Assembly (NCBI RefSeq): GCF_000012745.1
Contig: NC_007404.1
Coordinates: 1,054,001-1,118,000, forward strand
DNA: 64,000 bases
Direction of reading: 5' to 3'
From: Thiobacillus denitrificans ATCC 25259
GTDB lineage: Bacteria; Pseudomonadota; Gammaproteobacteria; Burkholderiales; Thiobacillaceae
Under the pieces are notes generated by a model. The model was not told the DNA's origin. It worked only from the letters and a program-made list of their open reading frames with translations, and did no database searches. Shown here piece by piece: positions 21,831-32,443 of this stretch; position 1 is the first letter of the stretch; every line of letters starts with the position of its first letter. The position numbers were made by a program, and so were the translations under genes.

Positions 21831-21849
21831 CTTTTCCGGAGTCTGAAAC

Positions 21850-23763
21850 ATGGTCACTGTCACGCTGCCCGACGGCTCGGTCCGCCCCTTCGAGGGTCCC
21901 GTCACGGTCGCCGAGGTCGCGTCGAGCATCGGCGCCGGGCTTGCCAAGGCGGCACTCGCGGGCAAGGTCGACGGCAAACTCGTCGATACCAGCTACGTGA
22001 TCGACGCCGACGCGCAGCTCGCGATCGTCACCGCCAAGGACGCCGAGGCGCTCGACCTGATCCGCCACGACGCGGCGCACGTGATGGCGCAGGCCGTGCA
22101 GGAGCTCTACCCGGGTACCCAGGTGACGATCGGCCCGGCGATCGAGGACGGCTTCTACTACGACTTCGCGCGCGAGCAGCCTTTCACGCCAGAAGACCTC
22201 GAGAAGATCGAGAAGCGCATGGACGAGATCGTCAAGCGCGACCTGCCGATCCGGCGCGAGGTGTGGAGCCGCGACGAGGCGATGAAGGTGTTCGGCGATC
22301 TCGGCGAGACCTACAAGGTGCAGATCATCGACGAGGTGATACCCAAGGGCGAGGAGCTGTCGATCTACCGTCAGGGCGAGTGGTTCGACGTCTGCCGCGG
22401 CCCCCACCTGCCGTCGACCGGCAAGTTGCCGCGCGCGTTCAAGCTGATGAAGCTCGCCGGCGCGTACTGGCGCGGCGACTCGAAGAACGCGATGCTGCAG
22501 CGCATTTACGGCACGGCGTGGGCGAAGAAGGAGGACCTCGAGGCCTATCTGCACCGGCTGGAGGAGGCCGAGAAGCGCGACCACCGCCGGCTCGCCAAGC
22601 AGCTCGACCTCCTGCACATGCAGGATGAAGCGCCGGGCATGGTGTTCTGGCACCCCAAGGGCTGGATCGTCTGGCAGCAGATCGAGCAGTACATGCGCGA
22701 GAAATTCGTCGAATACGGCTATCAGGAAGTGCGCACGCCGGCTGTCATGGACCGCAGCATGTGGGAGAAATCCGGCCACTGGGAAAACTACCGCGACAAC
22801 ATGTTCACGACGGCGTCGGAAAACCGCGACTACGCGGTCAAGCCGATGAACTGCCCAGGTCACGTGCAGATCTTCAATAGCGGGCTGCATTCCTATCGGG
22901 ACCTGCCGCTCAGGCTCGCCGAGTTCGGCTCGTGCCACCGCAACGAGCCGTCGGGCGCGCTGCACGGCATCATGCGCGTGCGCGGCTTCACTCAGGACGA
23001 CGCGCACATCTTCTGCATGGAGGAGCAGGTCGAGCAGGAGGTGGCCGACTTCATCGTCATGCTGCAGAAGGTCTACGCCGACTTTGGCTTCAACGACGTA
23101 TTGGTCAAGCTTTCGACCCGGCCCGACAAGCGCGTCGGCTCGGACGAGAGCTGGGATAAGGCCGAGTCGGCGCTCGCAGCCGCGCTCGAGAAGAACGGTC
23201 TCTCCTTCGACCTGCAGCCGGGTGAGGGCGCGTTCTACGGGCCGAAGATCGAATTCACGCTCAAGGACACGCTCGGCCGTCTGTGGCAGTGCGGCACGAT
23301 CCAACTCGACTTCAACCTGCCGGTGCGGCTCGGCGCCGAATTCGTCGCCGAGGACAACACGCGCAAGATCCCGGTGATGCTCCACCGCGCGATCCTCGGC
23401 TCGATGGAGCGCTTCATCGGCATCCTGATCGAACACCACGCCGGGAACTTCCCGTTGTGGCTCGCGCCGGTCCAGGTCATGGTGATGAACATCAGCGAGC
23501 GCCAGGCGGCCTACGCCGAGGCGGTCGCCGAGGCCTTGCGCCGCGCCGGAATCCGGGCCGCGCTGGACTTGAGTAATAACAAGATTAACTATAAAATCCG
23601 CGAGCACAGCTTGCAGAAGCTGCCCTATCAGCTTGTCGTCGGCGACAAGGAAATGGAGGCGCGCGTGGTCGCAGTCCGCGCCCGCGGCAACCAGGACATG
23701 GGGCAGTTGGGTTTGGATGACTTGATTGCGCGGCTCAGGGCGGAAGTCCTGGCGCGTCAGTAA
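21850..23763 (+). CDS. thrS: Threonyl-tRNA synthetase
   Basis: This class II synthetase charges tRNA-Thr. The 637-residue product has an N-terminal TGS domain (1-62) and an editing/SAD domain with [11 protein letters not shown] near residue 77. The catalytic core has KPMNCPGH and [14 protein letters not shown], and a C-terminal anticodon-binding domain follows. The ATG follows a CCGGAG ribosome binding site. It heads the thrS-infC-rpmI-rplT-pheST block. An intrinsic terminator lies directly in its leader. Confidence 0.98.
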   Translation: MVTVTLPDGSVRPFEGPVTVAEVASSIGAGLAKAALAGKVDGKLVDTSYVIDADAQLAIVTAKDAEALDLIRHDAAHVMAQAVQELYPGTQVTIGPAIEDGFYYDFAREQPFTPEDLEKIEKRMDEIVKRDLPIRREVWSRDEAMKVFGDLGETYKVQIIDEVIPKGEELSIYRQGEWFDVCRGPHLPSTGKLPRAFKLMKLAGAYWRGDSKNAMLQRIYGTAWAKKEDLEAYLHRLEEAEKRDHRRLAKQLDLLHMQDEAPGMVFWHPKGWIVWQQIEQYMREKFVEYGYQEVRTPAVMDRSMWEKSGHWENYRDNMFTTASENRDYAVKPMNCPGHVQIFNSGLHSYRDLPLRLAEFGSCHRNEPSGALHGIMRVRGFTQDDAHIFCMEEQVEQEVADFIVMLQKVYADFGFNDVLVKLSTRPDKRVGSDESWDKAESALAAALEKNGLSFDLQPGEGAFYGPKIEFTLKDTLGRLWQCGTIQLDFNLPVRLGAEFVAEDNTRKIPVMLHRAILGSMERFIGILIEHHAGNFPLWLAPVQVMVMNISERQAAYAEAVAEALRRAGIRAALDLSNNKINYKIREHSLQKLPYQLVVGDKEMEARVVAVRARGNQDMGQLGLDDLIARLRAEVLARQ

Positions 23764-23775
23764 CAGCGGTCAAAC

Positions 23776-23811
23776 AAGGCGTGGGGACTTCGTTCCGCGC
23801 CTTCTTTATTT
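23776..23811 (+). terminator. Possible terminator or attenuator between thrS and infC
   Basis: AAGGCG (23776-23781) pairs with CGCCTT (23798-23803), with further weak pairing around a CTTCG loop, followed by a T-rich tail. This may tune read-through from thrS into infC. Confidence 0.5.
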
Positions 23812-23865
23812 AGTGTTTGGCCATTTGCCTCGGCATGGCGCCGGGTTTTATTTGGAGAACGACTC

Positions 23866-24387
23866 ATCGCGACAGAAAAGAAGCAGACACGCATCAACGG
23901 CGAGATTACGGCGCCTGAAGTGCGTTTGGTCGGCGCGGAAGGGGAGCAGCTTGGCATCGTAAAGATCTACGAGGCGCTGCGGCAGGCTGAGGAAGCTGAC
24001 CTGGACCTGGTAGAGATCGCGCCCACGGCGCAGCCGCCCGTGGCCAAGATCATGGACTACGGCAAGTTCAAGTATCAGGAAAGCAAGAAGCAGCACGAAG
24101 CCAAGCTCAAGCAGAAGCAGGTCCAGATCAAGGAAATCAAGTTCCGTCCGGGCACGGACGAGGGCGATTACCAGATCAAGCTGCGGAACCTGATCAAGTT
24201 TCTTGAAGAAGGCGATAAGACGAAGATTACGCTGCGTTTCCGGGGCCGCGAAATGGCCCACCAGGAAATCGGCATGGCGCAGTTGAGACGGGTGTCGACG
24301 GATCTGGCCGAATTGGCCGTCGTCGAGCAGTTCCCGAAGATGGAAGGTCGTCAGCTCGTGATGATGCTGGCGCCGAAGAAGAAATAA
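23866..24387 (+). CDS. infC: Translation initiation factor IF-3 with a non-canonical AUC start
   Basis: IF-3 keeps ribosomal subunits apart and rejects non-standard start codons. The usual IF-3 N terminus ([21 protein letters not shown]) is encoded directly after ATC at 23866, which follows GGAGA at a normal distance. No ATG, GTG or TTG lies in a suitable place: the first alternative, GTG at 23920, would delete 18 conserved residues. The E. coli infC uses AUU, and its rare start is the basis of autoregulation, so AUC here fits the same scheme. The product has 173 residues. Confidence 0.93.
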   Translation: MATEKKQTRINGEITAPEVRLVGAEGEQLGIVKIYEALRQAEEADLDLVEIAPTAQPPVAKIMDYGKFKYQESKKQHEAKLKQKQVQIKEIKFRPGTDEGDYQIKLRNLIKFLEEGDKTKITLRFRGREMAHQEIGMAQLRRVSTDLAELAVVEQFPKMEGRQLVMMLAPKKK

Positions 24388-24508
24388 GGTTTGTGAGGCT
24401 GGCGTTCCTCGGCTCGTCAGGGCCAAAACGCCGACAATACGTGCATCCGGGTAGGTGAAGCATTCCGCGTCGCGGGGTCACCTGGCTGCATGAAATAAAG
24501 GAAGCATC

Positions 24509-24706
24509 ATGCCCAAGATGAAAAGCAAGAGCGGCGCTGCGAAGCGTTTCCGCGCGCTCGGCGGCGGCGGTTTCAAGCGCTCGCACGCCTTCATGCGTCA
24601 TATTCTCACCAAGAAGAGCACCAAGCGTAAGCGCCAGTTGCGCGGCATGGAAACCGTCAATGCCAGCAACCACAAGGCGGTTGCCCGCATGTTGCCCTAC
24701 GCATAA
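24509..24706 (+). CDS. rpmI: 50S ribosomal protein L35
   Basis: The 65-residue basic protein [20 protein letters not shown] has the family signature [16 protein letters not shown]. It lies between infC and rplT. In E. coli, L20 represses this operon by binding the leader upstream of rpmI; the 121-nt gap here leaves space for such a structure. Confidence 0.98.
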   Translation: MPKMKSKSGAAKRFRALGGGGFKRSHAFMRHILTKKSTKRKRQLRGMETVNASNHKAVARMLPYA

Positions 24707-24717
24707 GGAGAGATTAG

Positions 24718-25077
24718 ATGCCACGCGTCAAACGGGGCGTAACCGCCCGCGCCAGCCACAAGAAGATCCTCGACGCCGCCAAGGGTTACCGCGGTCGTCG
24801 CAAGAACGTATTCCGCGTCGCCAACGAAGCGGTGATGAAGGCCGGTCAATACCAGTACCGCGACCGTCGTCAGCGCAAGCGCCAGTTCCGCGCACTGTGG
24901 ATCGCCCGTATCAACGCGGCAGCCCGCCAGCACGGCCTGACCTACAGCGTGTTCATGAACGGTTTGAGCCGCGCCGAGATCGGGGTCGACCGCAAGGTGC
25001 TGTCGGATATCGCGATTTTCGACAAGGACGCCTTTGCCAAGATCGTCGATCAGGTCAAGGCCAAGCTGGCGGCGTAA
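24718..25077 (+). CDS. rplT: 50S ribosomal protein L20
   Basis: This 119-residue ribosome assembly protein binds 23S rRNA. The start [27 protein letters not shown] and [18 protein letters not shown] are family hallmarks. It begins 11 nt after rpmI behind GGAGA. A strong intrinsic terminator follows 19 nt after the stop. Confidence 0.98.
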   Translation: MPRVKRGVTARASHKKILDAAKGYRGRRKNVFRVANEAVMKAGQYQYRDRRQRKRQFRALWIARINAAARQHGLTYSVFMNGLSRAEIGVDRKVLSDIAIFDKDAFAKIVDQVKAKLAA

Positions 25078-25096
25078 GCCGTCAACGTGTCACAAG

Positions 25097-25119
25097 AAAA
25101 GGCCGCAAGGCCTTTTTTT
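25097..25119 (+). terminator. Strong intrinsic terminator between rplT and pheS
   Basis: AAAAGGCC / GGCCTTTT form an 8-bp stem closed by a GCAA tetraloop and followed by a T tract. It ends 27 nt before the pheS start, so pheST expression must rely on read-through unless an unseen promoter exists inside rplT. Confidence 0.85.
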
Positions 25120-25131
25120 GTTTGTGAGTGA

Positions 25132-26181
<1,050 letters not shown>

Positions 26182-26275
26182 TCGGGCGCGGATCGCTTCG
26201 TCGGAGAGTTGTCCTTGCACGGCATGGGCCGGAGCGGTTTCCTGAAGAATTTCAACTAAATACGGCGCACTTATC

Positions 26276-28621
26276 ATGCAATTTTCCGAAGCCTGGCTGC
26301 GCAAGCTCGTCAATCCCGCGCTCGATACCACCGAACTCGCCCACGCCCTGACGATGGCCGGGCTCGAAGTCGAAGCGCTGACGGCGGCGGCACCGCCTTT
26401 CAACGATGTGGTCGTGGCGGAAATTCTCTCGGCCCAGAAGCATCCCGACGCTGACCGCCTGCGCGTATGCCAGGTCGACATCGGTGAGGCCGCGCCCGCG
26501 ACGATCGTCTGCGGCGCGCCGAACGCGGCGGCGGGTCTCAAGGTTCCGTGCGCGCGCCCGGGGGCGAAACTGCCGGGCATCGAAATCAAGGTCGCCAAGG
26601 TGCGCGGCGTCGAGTCGTTCGGCATGCTGTGCTCGACGAAGGAACTCGGCCTCGAAGGCGCAGCCGACGGCCTCATGGTGCTTCCCGACGATGCGCCCGT
26701 GGGGGAGGACCTGCGTGGCTGGCTCAATCTCGACGATACGCTCGTCACGCTGAAGCTCACGCCGAACCGGGCGGACTGCCTGTCGCTCGTCGGCATCGCG
26801 CGCGAAGTCGGCGCGATTACCGGTGCAGAAGTCCGCATTCCCCAGGCATCGCCGGTCGCGCCCCGCATCGCCGATACCGTCGAGGTGACGGTCGCCGCGA
26901 GCGACGCGTGTTCGCGCTACCTCGGCCGCGTCGTGCGCGGCATCGACGCCCAGGCGACGACGCCGCGCTGGATGGCCGAGCGCCTCGAGCGGGGCGGCAT
27001 CCGCCCGCTGCTCGCGCCGATCGACGTCACCAATTACGTCCTGCTCGAGCTGGGCCAGCCGATGCACGCCTTCGCGCTGTCGCGCCTGTCCGGCGGGATC
27101 GAGGTGCGGCTGGCGCGCGCGGGAGAAACGCTCGCGCTGCTCAGTGGGCAGACGGTCGAACTGTCGCCCGACATGCTGGTGATCGCCGACGCGAGCGGTC
27201 CGGTCGCGCTCGCCGGGATCATGGGCGGGCAGGCGACCAGCGTCGAGCGCGCCACCGTCGACGTCTTCCTCGAAGCCGCGTTCTTCGCCCCCGCAGCGAT
27301 CGCCGGGCGTGCGCGTCGCCTGGGGCTTTCGACCGATTCGGCGCACCGCTTCGAGCGCGGCGTCGATTTCGGTGCGATCCACGCGGCGATGGAGCGCGCG
27401 ACGCAACTGCTGCTCGACATCTGTGGCGGTCAGCCGGGGCCGATCAGCGAGGTCACGGGTTCGCTGCCGCGGCGCGAGCCGATCGAGCTGCGTCTTTCCC
27501 GCCTGCGCCGCGTTGCCGGCGTCGAGCTTGGCGCCGATCAGGTCATCCGGGATCTCGCCGCGCTCGGCTGTGTCGTCGAGCAGGCGGATGAGCGTCTCGT
27601 CGTTACCCCGCCGAGCTTTCGCTTCGACCTCGCGATCGAGGAAGACCTGATCGAGGAGGCCGTCCGTCTGTTCGGCTACGACCGCATTCCGGCGCGGCCG
27701 CCCGCCGCGCCCTCGCGCATGCTTGCGCAAGACGAAACGCGGATCGCCGACGACGCGCTGCGGCAAAAGATGGTCGACCTCGATTATCAGGAGGTCATCA
27801 CCTACAGCTTCGTCGATCCGGCAGGGGAGCAGGCGCTCGACCCCGACGTACGCCTGCTCACGCTCGCGAACCCGATCGCGAGCCAGCTTTCGGTCATGCG
27901 TACGACGCTATGGGGCGGACTGATCGAGACGCTGCGCCACAACCTGAACCGTCAGCAGGAGCGGGTGCGGATCTTCGAACTCGGGAGGGTGTACGCCTCG
28001 CTCGCCGAGCAGCCGCGGAAGCTCGGCGGCCTGGCCTACGGCGAAGCGCTGCCCGAGCAGTGGGGCGTGCCGGGGCGACGCGTCGATTTCTTCGACGTCA
28101 AGGGCGACCTCGAGCGGCTTTTCGGGCAGCCGCTCGACGCCGGGCGCGGCGAGCATCCTGCGCTTCATCCCGGGCAAAGCGCCGCGCTCTGGGTGGACGG
28201 TCACCGCGGGGGCTGGATCGGCGCCCTGCATCCGCGTCTGGTGCAGGCGTTCGACCTCGCCGCCGCGCCGGTATTGTTCGAGCTCGACAGCGAAATCCTT
28301 GCCCGGCGTGCGTTGCCGCGACACGCGGGGCTGTCGCGCTTTCCGCAGGTCCGCCGCGATCTTGCCTTCGTCCTGGACGCCGGCCTTGCCGCGGGCGACT
28401 TGCTCGCGGCGCTACGTGAAGCGGCGCCGGCATCGATACGCGCGATCGAAGTGTTCGACGACTACCGGGGAAAGGGTGTGGATCAGAACCAAAAAAGCCT
28501 TGCAATACGGGTAGTTATGCAAGATACTGAACGCACATTGACGGATCGGGATGTCGACGAAGCGGTGCAGAAACTGGTCGACGCCGCCGCCCGTCGGTGC
28601 AGCGCCACGCTGCGCGCATGA
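26276..28621 (+). CDS. pheT: Phenylalanyl-tRNA synthetase beta subunit
   Basis: The 781-residue beta subunit has an N-terminal tRNA-binding domain (about 39-150), B1/B3/B4 editing domain, B5 domain (about 400-475), the core and the C-terminal FDX-ACB domain (about 690-781) that grips the tRNA anticodon. It follows pheS in the usual order and precedes ihfA. Confidence 0.98.
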   Translation: MQFSEAWLRKLVNPALDTTELAHALTMAGLEVEALTAAAPPFNDVVVAEILSAQKHPDADRLRVCQVDIGEAAPATIVCGAPNAAAGLKVPCARPGAKLPGIEIKVAKVRGVESFGMLCSTKELGLEGAADGLMVLPDDAPVGEDLRGWLNLDDTLVTLKLTPNRADCLSLVGIAREVGAITGAEVRIPQASPVAPRIADTVEVTVAASDACSRYLGRVVRGIDAQATTPRWMAERLERGGIRPLLAPIDVTNYVLLELGQPMHAFALSRLSGGIEVRLARAGETLALLSGQTVELSPDMLVIADASGPVALAGIMGGQATSVERATVDVFLEAAFFAPAAIAGRARRLGLSTDSAHRFERGVDFGAIHAAMERATQLLLDICGGQPGPISEVTGSLPRREPIELRLSRLRRVAGVELGADQVIRDLAALGCVVEQADERLVVTPPSFRFDLAIEEDLIEEAVRLFGYDRIPARPPAAPSRMLAQDETRIADDALRQKMVDLDYQEVITYSFVDPAGEQALDPDVRLLTLANPIASQLSVMRTTLWGGLIETLRHNLNRQQERVRIFELGRVYASLAEQPRKLGGLAYGEALPEQWGVPGRRVDFFDVKGDLERLFGQPLDAGRGEHPALHPGQSAALWVDGHRGGWIGALHPRLVQAFDLAAAPVLFELDSEILARRALPRHAGLSRFPQVRRDLAFVLDAGLAAGDLLAALREAAPASIRAIEVFDDYRGKGVDQNQKSLAIRVVMQDTERTLTDRDVDEAVQKLVDAAARRCSATLRA

Positions 28622-28655
28622 CTGATTTTTCACCTGCCATTGCGGCCTCTACACC

Positions 28656-28967
28656 ATGACGACTCTCACCAAAGCTGATCTGGCCGAACTGCTGTTCGAA
28701 AAAGTGGGCTTGAACAAACGCGAGGCGAAGGACGTCGTCGAATCGTTTTTCGATGAAATCCGTCTCGCGCTCGAGAAGGGCGACATCGTCAAGCTCTCGG
28801 GCTTCGGCAACTTCCAGTGTCGCGAGAAGCCGCAGCGCCCCGGACGCAATCCGAAGACCGGCGAGGAAATGCCGATCTCGGCTCGCCGCGTGGTGACCTT
28901 CCACGCCAGTCAGAAACTCAAGTCGCAGGTCGAAGGCGCCCGAATTGGAACGCCCAGCCAAGAGTGA
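28656..28967 (+). CDS. ihfA: Integration host factor alpha subunit
   Basis: This 103-residue DNA-bending protein of the HU/IHF family has [13 protein letters not shown] at the start and the arm signature [22 protein letters not shown]. It pairs with IhfB and is often needed at sigma-54 promoters, one of which is seen at 43.08 kb. It lies directly after pheT, as in E. coli, and overlaps the next gene by 23 nt. Confidence 0.96.
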   Translation: MTTLTKADLAELLFEKVGLNKREAKDVVESFFDEIRLALEKGDIVKLSGFGNFQCREKPQRPGRNPKTGEEMPISARRVVTFHASQKLKSQVEGARIGTPSQE

Positions 28968-29310
28968 ACTCCCGCCGATTCCGGCGAAACGCTATTTCAC
29001 GATCGGTGAAGTCTCCGAGCTGTGCGCCGTCAAGGCGCACGTGCTGCGTTACTGGGAGCAGGAATTCTCCCAGTTGCGGCCGGTCAAGCGGAGGGGCAAT
29101 CGGCGCTACTACCAGCACCACGAAGTCCTGCTGATCCGGCGCATCCGCGAACTCCTCTACGAAGAAGGTTTCACGATCAGCGGTGCGCGCCAACGCCTCG
29201 AACATGACGCCGATTCGGCGCCGAGCCCTGCGCCGGCAGGCGCGACGACCGGCCTCGATGTCGGCGAACTGCGCAGCGAACTCGCCGCGATTCTGAAAAT
29301 ATTAGGTTAA
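28945..29310 (+). CDS. MerR family transcriptional regulator
   Basis: The 121-residue product has an N-terminal MerR winged helix ([21 protein letters not shown], then [19 protein letters not shown]). The C-terminal part is short, without the cysteines expected of a metal sensor. The start is TTG at 28945, inside ihfA (23-nt overlap). The ihfA-merR arrangement is common in betaproteobacteria. Target genes are unknown. Confidence 0.87.
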   Translation: MERPAKSELPPIPAKRYFTIGEVSELCAVKAHVLRYWEQEFSQLRPVKRRGNRRYYQHHEVLLIRRIRELLYEEGFTISGARQRLEHDADSAPSPAPAGATTGLDVGELRSELAAILKILG

Positions 29311-29315
29311 CAGGC

Positions 29316-29345
29316 TTACGCCGGACGCGACTCCTCTGCTAGAAT
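29316..29345 (+). promoter_or_regulatory. Candidate promoter of tRNA-Pro
   Basis: A TAGAAT -10 (29340-29345) lies 12 nt before the tRNA and is followed by a GC-rich discriminator. TTACGC 18 bp upstream is a weak -35. Confidence 0.45.
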
Positions 29346-29357
29346 CTCGGGCTTCGT

Positions 29358-29434
29358 CGGGGCGTAGCGCAGCCTGGTAGCGCACCTGCATGGGGTGCAG
29401 GGGGTCGGAAGTTCGAATCTTCTCGCCCCGACCA
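29358..29434 (+). tRNA. tRNA-Pro (anticodon GGG)
   Basis: The 77-nt cloverleaf has acceptor arm CGGGGCG / CGCCCCG and anticodon stem CCTGC / GCAGG with loop ATGGGGT giving GGG. The T loop is TTCGAAT and CCA is encoded. Confidence 0.97.
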
Positions 29435-29449
29435 ATCAACACAAGAAGC

Positions 29450-29475
29450 AGGGTCGGGTCATACCGACCCTTTTT
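29450..29475 (+). terminator. Terminator of tRNA-Pro
   Basis: AGGGTCGG / CCGACCCT, an 8-bp stem with loop GTCATA, is followed by five T residues. Confidence 0.85.
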
Positions 29476-29581
29476 CTTTTGCGGCAATCAAAACCGGATG
29501 CGTGAAAGGGTCTGCAAAGCGCGCCGGACGCACTAGAGTGTTTAGTTGTTGTTTCAGTTTGTTCAATATCAGGAGAGAGTT

Positions 29582-30166
29582 ATGGAACATACCTTGCCCG
29601 CACTGCCTTTTGCTATGGACGCGCTCGAGCCGCACATGTCGAAGGAGACCTTCGAATACCACTACGCCAAGCACCATCAGGCCTACGTCACGAATCTCAA
29701 CAACCTGATCAAGGGTGGCGAATTCGAGAGCAAGTCCCTCGAGGACATCGTCAAGACCGCTCCGGCCGGCGGCATCTACAACAATGCGGCGCAAGTCTGG
29801 AACCACACCTTCTTCTGGAACTGTCTGACCCCCAACGGTGGCGGTGCCCCGAGCGGCGCGCTCGCTGACGCGATCAACAAGAAGTGGGGTTCGCTCGACG
29901 AATTCAAGAAGGCCTTCCAGACCAGCGCCGTCGGCAACTTCGGCTCCGGCTGGACCTGGCTCGTCAAGAAGGCCGACGGCTCGGTCGACATCGTCAACAT
30001 GGGCGCCGCCGGCACCCCGCTGACCACCGGCGACAAGGCCCTGTTGTGCGTCGACGTGTGGGAGCACGCCTACTACATCGACTACCGCAACCTGCGTCCC
30101 AAGTTCGTCGAGACCTTCCTCAACAACATGGTGAACTGGAAGTTTGCCGAAGCGAATTTCGCTTAA
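29582..30166 (+). CDS. sodB: Superoxide dismutase [Fe]
   Basis: This cytoplasmic enzyme converts superoxide to peroxide and oxygen. The 194-residue product has metal ligands in FEYHYAKHH, WNHTFFW and DVWEHAYYIDY. The residue pattern (AAQVWNHTFFWNC, FGSGWTWLV) points to iron rather than manganese. The ATG at 29582 follows AGGAGAG. It is monocistronic, lying between two clear terminators. Confidence 0.96.
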   Translation: MEHTLPALPFAMDALEPHMSKETFEYHYAKHHQAYVTNLNNLIKGGEFESKSLEDIVKTAPAGGIYNNAAQVWNHTFFWNCLTPNGGGAPSGALADAINKKWGSLDEFKKAFQTSAVGNFGSGWTWLVKKADGSVDIVNMGAAGTPLTTGDKALLCVDVWEHAYYIDYRNLRPKFVETFLNNMVNWKFAEANFA

Positions 30167-30203
30167 GCTGCTTTGCGCGCATCGCGCTTCTGCATAGGCA
30201 TCA

Positions 30204-30230
30204 AAAACCGGGACCGAGTGTCCCGGTTTT
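30204..30230 (+). terminator. Terminator of sodB
   Basis: A perfect 11-bp stem AAAACCGGGAC / GTCCCGGTTTT with loop CGAGT is followed by GTTT. Confidence 0.85.
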
Positions 30231-30310
30231 GTTTGGCAGGCGACGCCGCGGCCGCAAAATTGGATCGCCGTATGCGTCGATCTGCAACCGCTTGTGAGGT
30301 AACTGATGGC

Positions 30311-30846
30311 CTACCGGCCCAAGGCTTTCTCCCGGTGCGGACGGATTTGTTCTTCAACTGAGGCAAACTCTGACTCGAACTCCTGCCGCAGAGCAGCCAA
30401 CCGCACTACGTTCCCGTGGAGCTTGGCGAGGGTCGCGGCGAGATCTTCCGAAGATGAGCGGCGCAATAGACTCGGATTCTCGATAAGCCTTGACGCCTCT
30501 TCGCTCAGGTCGGGTATTTCGCCTTTCTTTTTCTCGACCTTGGCAAGAGCGCTGATTTCCAGTCCGCTTTTGGAACGACCAGCCAAGGCAAACAGGCTCT
30601 GATATCCATTTACGAGCCGAGACGAGCTTGCTTCCAGTCGCTGGTGTTCTGCGAGTACACCTTGAGCCGTACCTATGACATCGCGGATAAGGCCACGGAC
30701 CTCCACTGCGTGCGCTTCACGAGCAGACGTCTCCGCGGCATTTGCAGATCGAGGGCCGTGGCGGCGGAGACCGCGGCAACAGCCAAGGAGAGCAGTCCTG
30801 TAATGGCACCAATGATTGCAACGGTATTGCTGCTTTCGTCAGCCAC
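30311..30846 (-). pseudogene. Frameshifted gene for a small membrane-anchored helical protein
   Basis: Two overlapping frames read as one protein. From GTG at 30846, behind a GGGGG ribosome binding site, come MADESSNTVAIIGAITGLLS and a membrane segment up to about SAATA. The helical part (SANAAETSAREAHAVEVRG onwards to EKALGR) continues in another frame to the stop at 30311. Joining them needs one extra base near 30745-30755, so a one-base deletion or a sequencing error is likely. The family is not recognised. The second part is charged and coiled-coil-like. The surrounding 30.25-31.0 kb is visibly lower in GC than the rest, which suggests acquired DNA. Confidence 0.55.
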
Positions 30847-31025
30847 GTCATCCCCCTTTTTTGACGCCTAATGGTTATTCAACAGACCCCAAGAGTCCGA
30901 TCCTTCCGACATATAGAGCGAGGTAATTCTCACGGAGCTTTTGATCCCTAAGATCTACTGATTGGGGGTTTCGATATTACGTTATGAAAAACCCGACGGC
31001 CTGGGTAATTTCGATCGGCGTGGCC
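30847..31025. other. Low-GC intergenic spacer
   Basis: I see no gene, RNA or clear repeat here. The stretch is noticeably AT-richer than the flanking DNA, and its left part must hold the promoter of the frameshifted gene. Confidence 0.5.
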
Positions 31026-31718
31026 TTATCCATCATTGATTGGCCGGTGCGCATCCTGTGTCAGCCTCGGGATCTCGCGATAGCCACCCGCAGCCAGCGT
31101 CCGTGCTTCATCCAGCAGTCCCGTGGCATCCGCGTCTGCCGCGGCGGCGCCGTCAAGCAGGCGCAGCATCGTGGTCCAGTGGGCGCGCTGATTCGCCACC
31201 GTCTTCGGCGCCGCGTAGCCCTGACGCCGCAAGTCGGCGGCGCGACTGACGAGGCGGAACTTCGCGGCTTCGAGCTGTGGCGGCAACGGCAGGGAAAGAT
31301 CGAACGCGACGTCGAGGCGGTAGGGTGCTTCGATCTCCCGCTCCTGCTGCGGCGGCGGGCGCCACGACAGTTCGTCGGGCGCGGGCGCGATGCACGCGGG
31401 GTCGAGCGGGAATTTGTAGAAGCCCCACTTGGCACCCATCCAGCATTCGAGCAGCACGCGCTCGTCGTCGACCGTGCACAGTTCGCTCTTGGGTGTTGCG
31501 ACTTCGGCCTCGCCGGGAAGCGGGCCATAGGCGCGGGGGTCGCGCTTCCACTTCGAAAAATCGCGATCGGGAGGCGCGCCGTAGTCCGCTTCGAGTGCGC
31601 GCCAGATTGCGATGAAGGCGCGGTAATCACGCTGGTAGTCCGGATTGCGGCGCAGGAATTCCCAAGCCCACTGGTCGCGCGTGAGGGTCGCGCAGTAGGC
31701 ATAGGCATCTGCGGTCAT
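31026..31718 (-). CDS. DUF6499-like protein (regulator-like domain), function unknown
   Basis: The 230-residue product begins MTADAYAYCATLTRDQWAWE followed by FLRRNPDYQRDYRAF. This resembles the transcriptional-regulator-like DUF6499 domain often found with DUF2285 in mobile-element proteins, but the match is from memory. The middle holds PPDELSWRPP-type segments and the C terminus a basic helical part. It starts 2 nt after the lipoprotein gene, so it ends a selO-lipoprotein-DUF6499 series. Confidence 0.6.
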   Translation of the reverse strand: MTADAYAYCATLTRDQWAWEFLRRNPDYQRDYRAFIAIWRALEADYGAPPDRDFSKWKRDPRAYGPLPGEAEVATPKSELCTVDDERVLLECWMGAKWGFYKFPLDPACIAPAPDELSWRPPPQQEREIEAPYRLDVAFDLSLPLPPQLEAAKFRLVSRAADLRRQGYAAPKTVANQRAHWTTMLRLLDGAAAADADATGLLDEARTLAAGGYREIPRLTQDAHRPINDG

Positions 31719-31720
31719 GT

Positions 31721-32443
31721 TCAGATCGGCAGCAGGATCATGCTGGCGACGTTGACGACGCCGAAGCGGATCGCGCGGTTGTTCTTGTCTTCGACGATTT
31801 TCGCCAACGTGTCCTGCAGGCCGATGAGCTTGCCGAATTCGCGCTCGAAGCTGAGATTGGCGACGCCCTTGTCGTCGACGCCGTTTGCGAGCAGCAGCGG
31901 TTTCCCGCCCCGGTCGCGTGCGGTGGCGAGTCGCCAGACGATGGCCTCGGTGTTGCGCGCGGCGTTGTAGAACTTCTGCGGATCGAGTTCCGAGAGCAGG
32001 TAGAACTCGGTCTCGTGGTTGTAGGCGGCCATGTGCATCACGAGCAGGCCGCCCATGAGGGCTTCGACGCGATTGCCGGCGTAGTCCTCGCGCAGCGCAT
32101 CGAGTACGCTCGCTTCCCAATTGATCGAGCGTTGCGACGATGAGCGCCAGTTCGGCAGCGCTTCGAACAGCGCATCGGTCGCGGCTTCGGCGCTCCTGAA
32201 TCCCGCTTTGCGCCATTCGCCCGGGTTGCGGCGATAGAGCTTGAGCGTCAGCGTCTTCAGTGCTGTTGCGACTTCGTGTTGATGGATCTCGACGACCGTG
32301 TCGACGTCGCTCTTCACGAGTTCTTTGAGGCTGAACCCGCGCAGGCTGCTGCTGCCATCCTTGCGCTGAATCGGCTGGCCACCGCAGGCGGCGAGCAGTC
32401 CGGCGACGAGCAGGTAGACAAGGAGGGCAGGACCCGGTTTCAC
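31721..32443 (-). CDS. Lipoprotein of unknown function
   Basis: The 240-residue product has a lipoprotein signal peptide with the lipobox LLAAC near residue 20, then a soluble, mainly helical domain (LPNWRSSSQRSINWEASVLD, YNHETEFYLLSELDPQKFYN). I recognise no family. The ATG overlaps the selO stop by 4 nt (ATGA), so the two are translationally coupled. The downstream DUF6499-like gene follows after 2 nt. Confidence 0.75.
   Translation of the reverse strand: MKPGPALLVYLLVAGLLAACGGQPIQRKDGSSSLRGFSLKELVKSDVDTVVEIHQHEVATALKTLTLKLYRRNPGEWRKAGFRSAEAATDALFEALPNWRSSSQRSINWEASVLDALREDYAGNRVEALMGGLLVMHMAAYNHETEFYLLSELDPQKFYNAARNTEAIVWRLATARDRGGKPLLLANGVDDKGVANLSFEREFGKLIGLQDTLAKIVEDKNNRAIRFGVVNVASMILLPI

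Noticed and set aside
29358-31025. Integrated element at tRNA-Pro
   Set aside because: No integrase and no repeat of the tRNA 3' end were found downstream, despite the low-GC patch.
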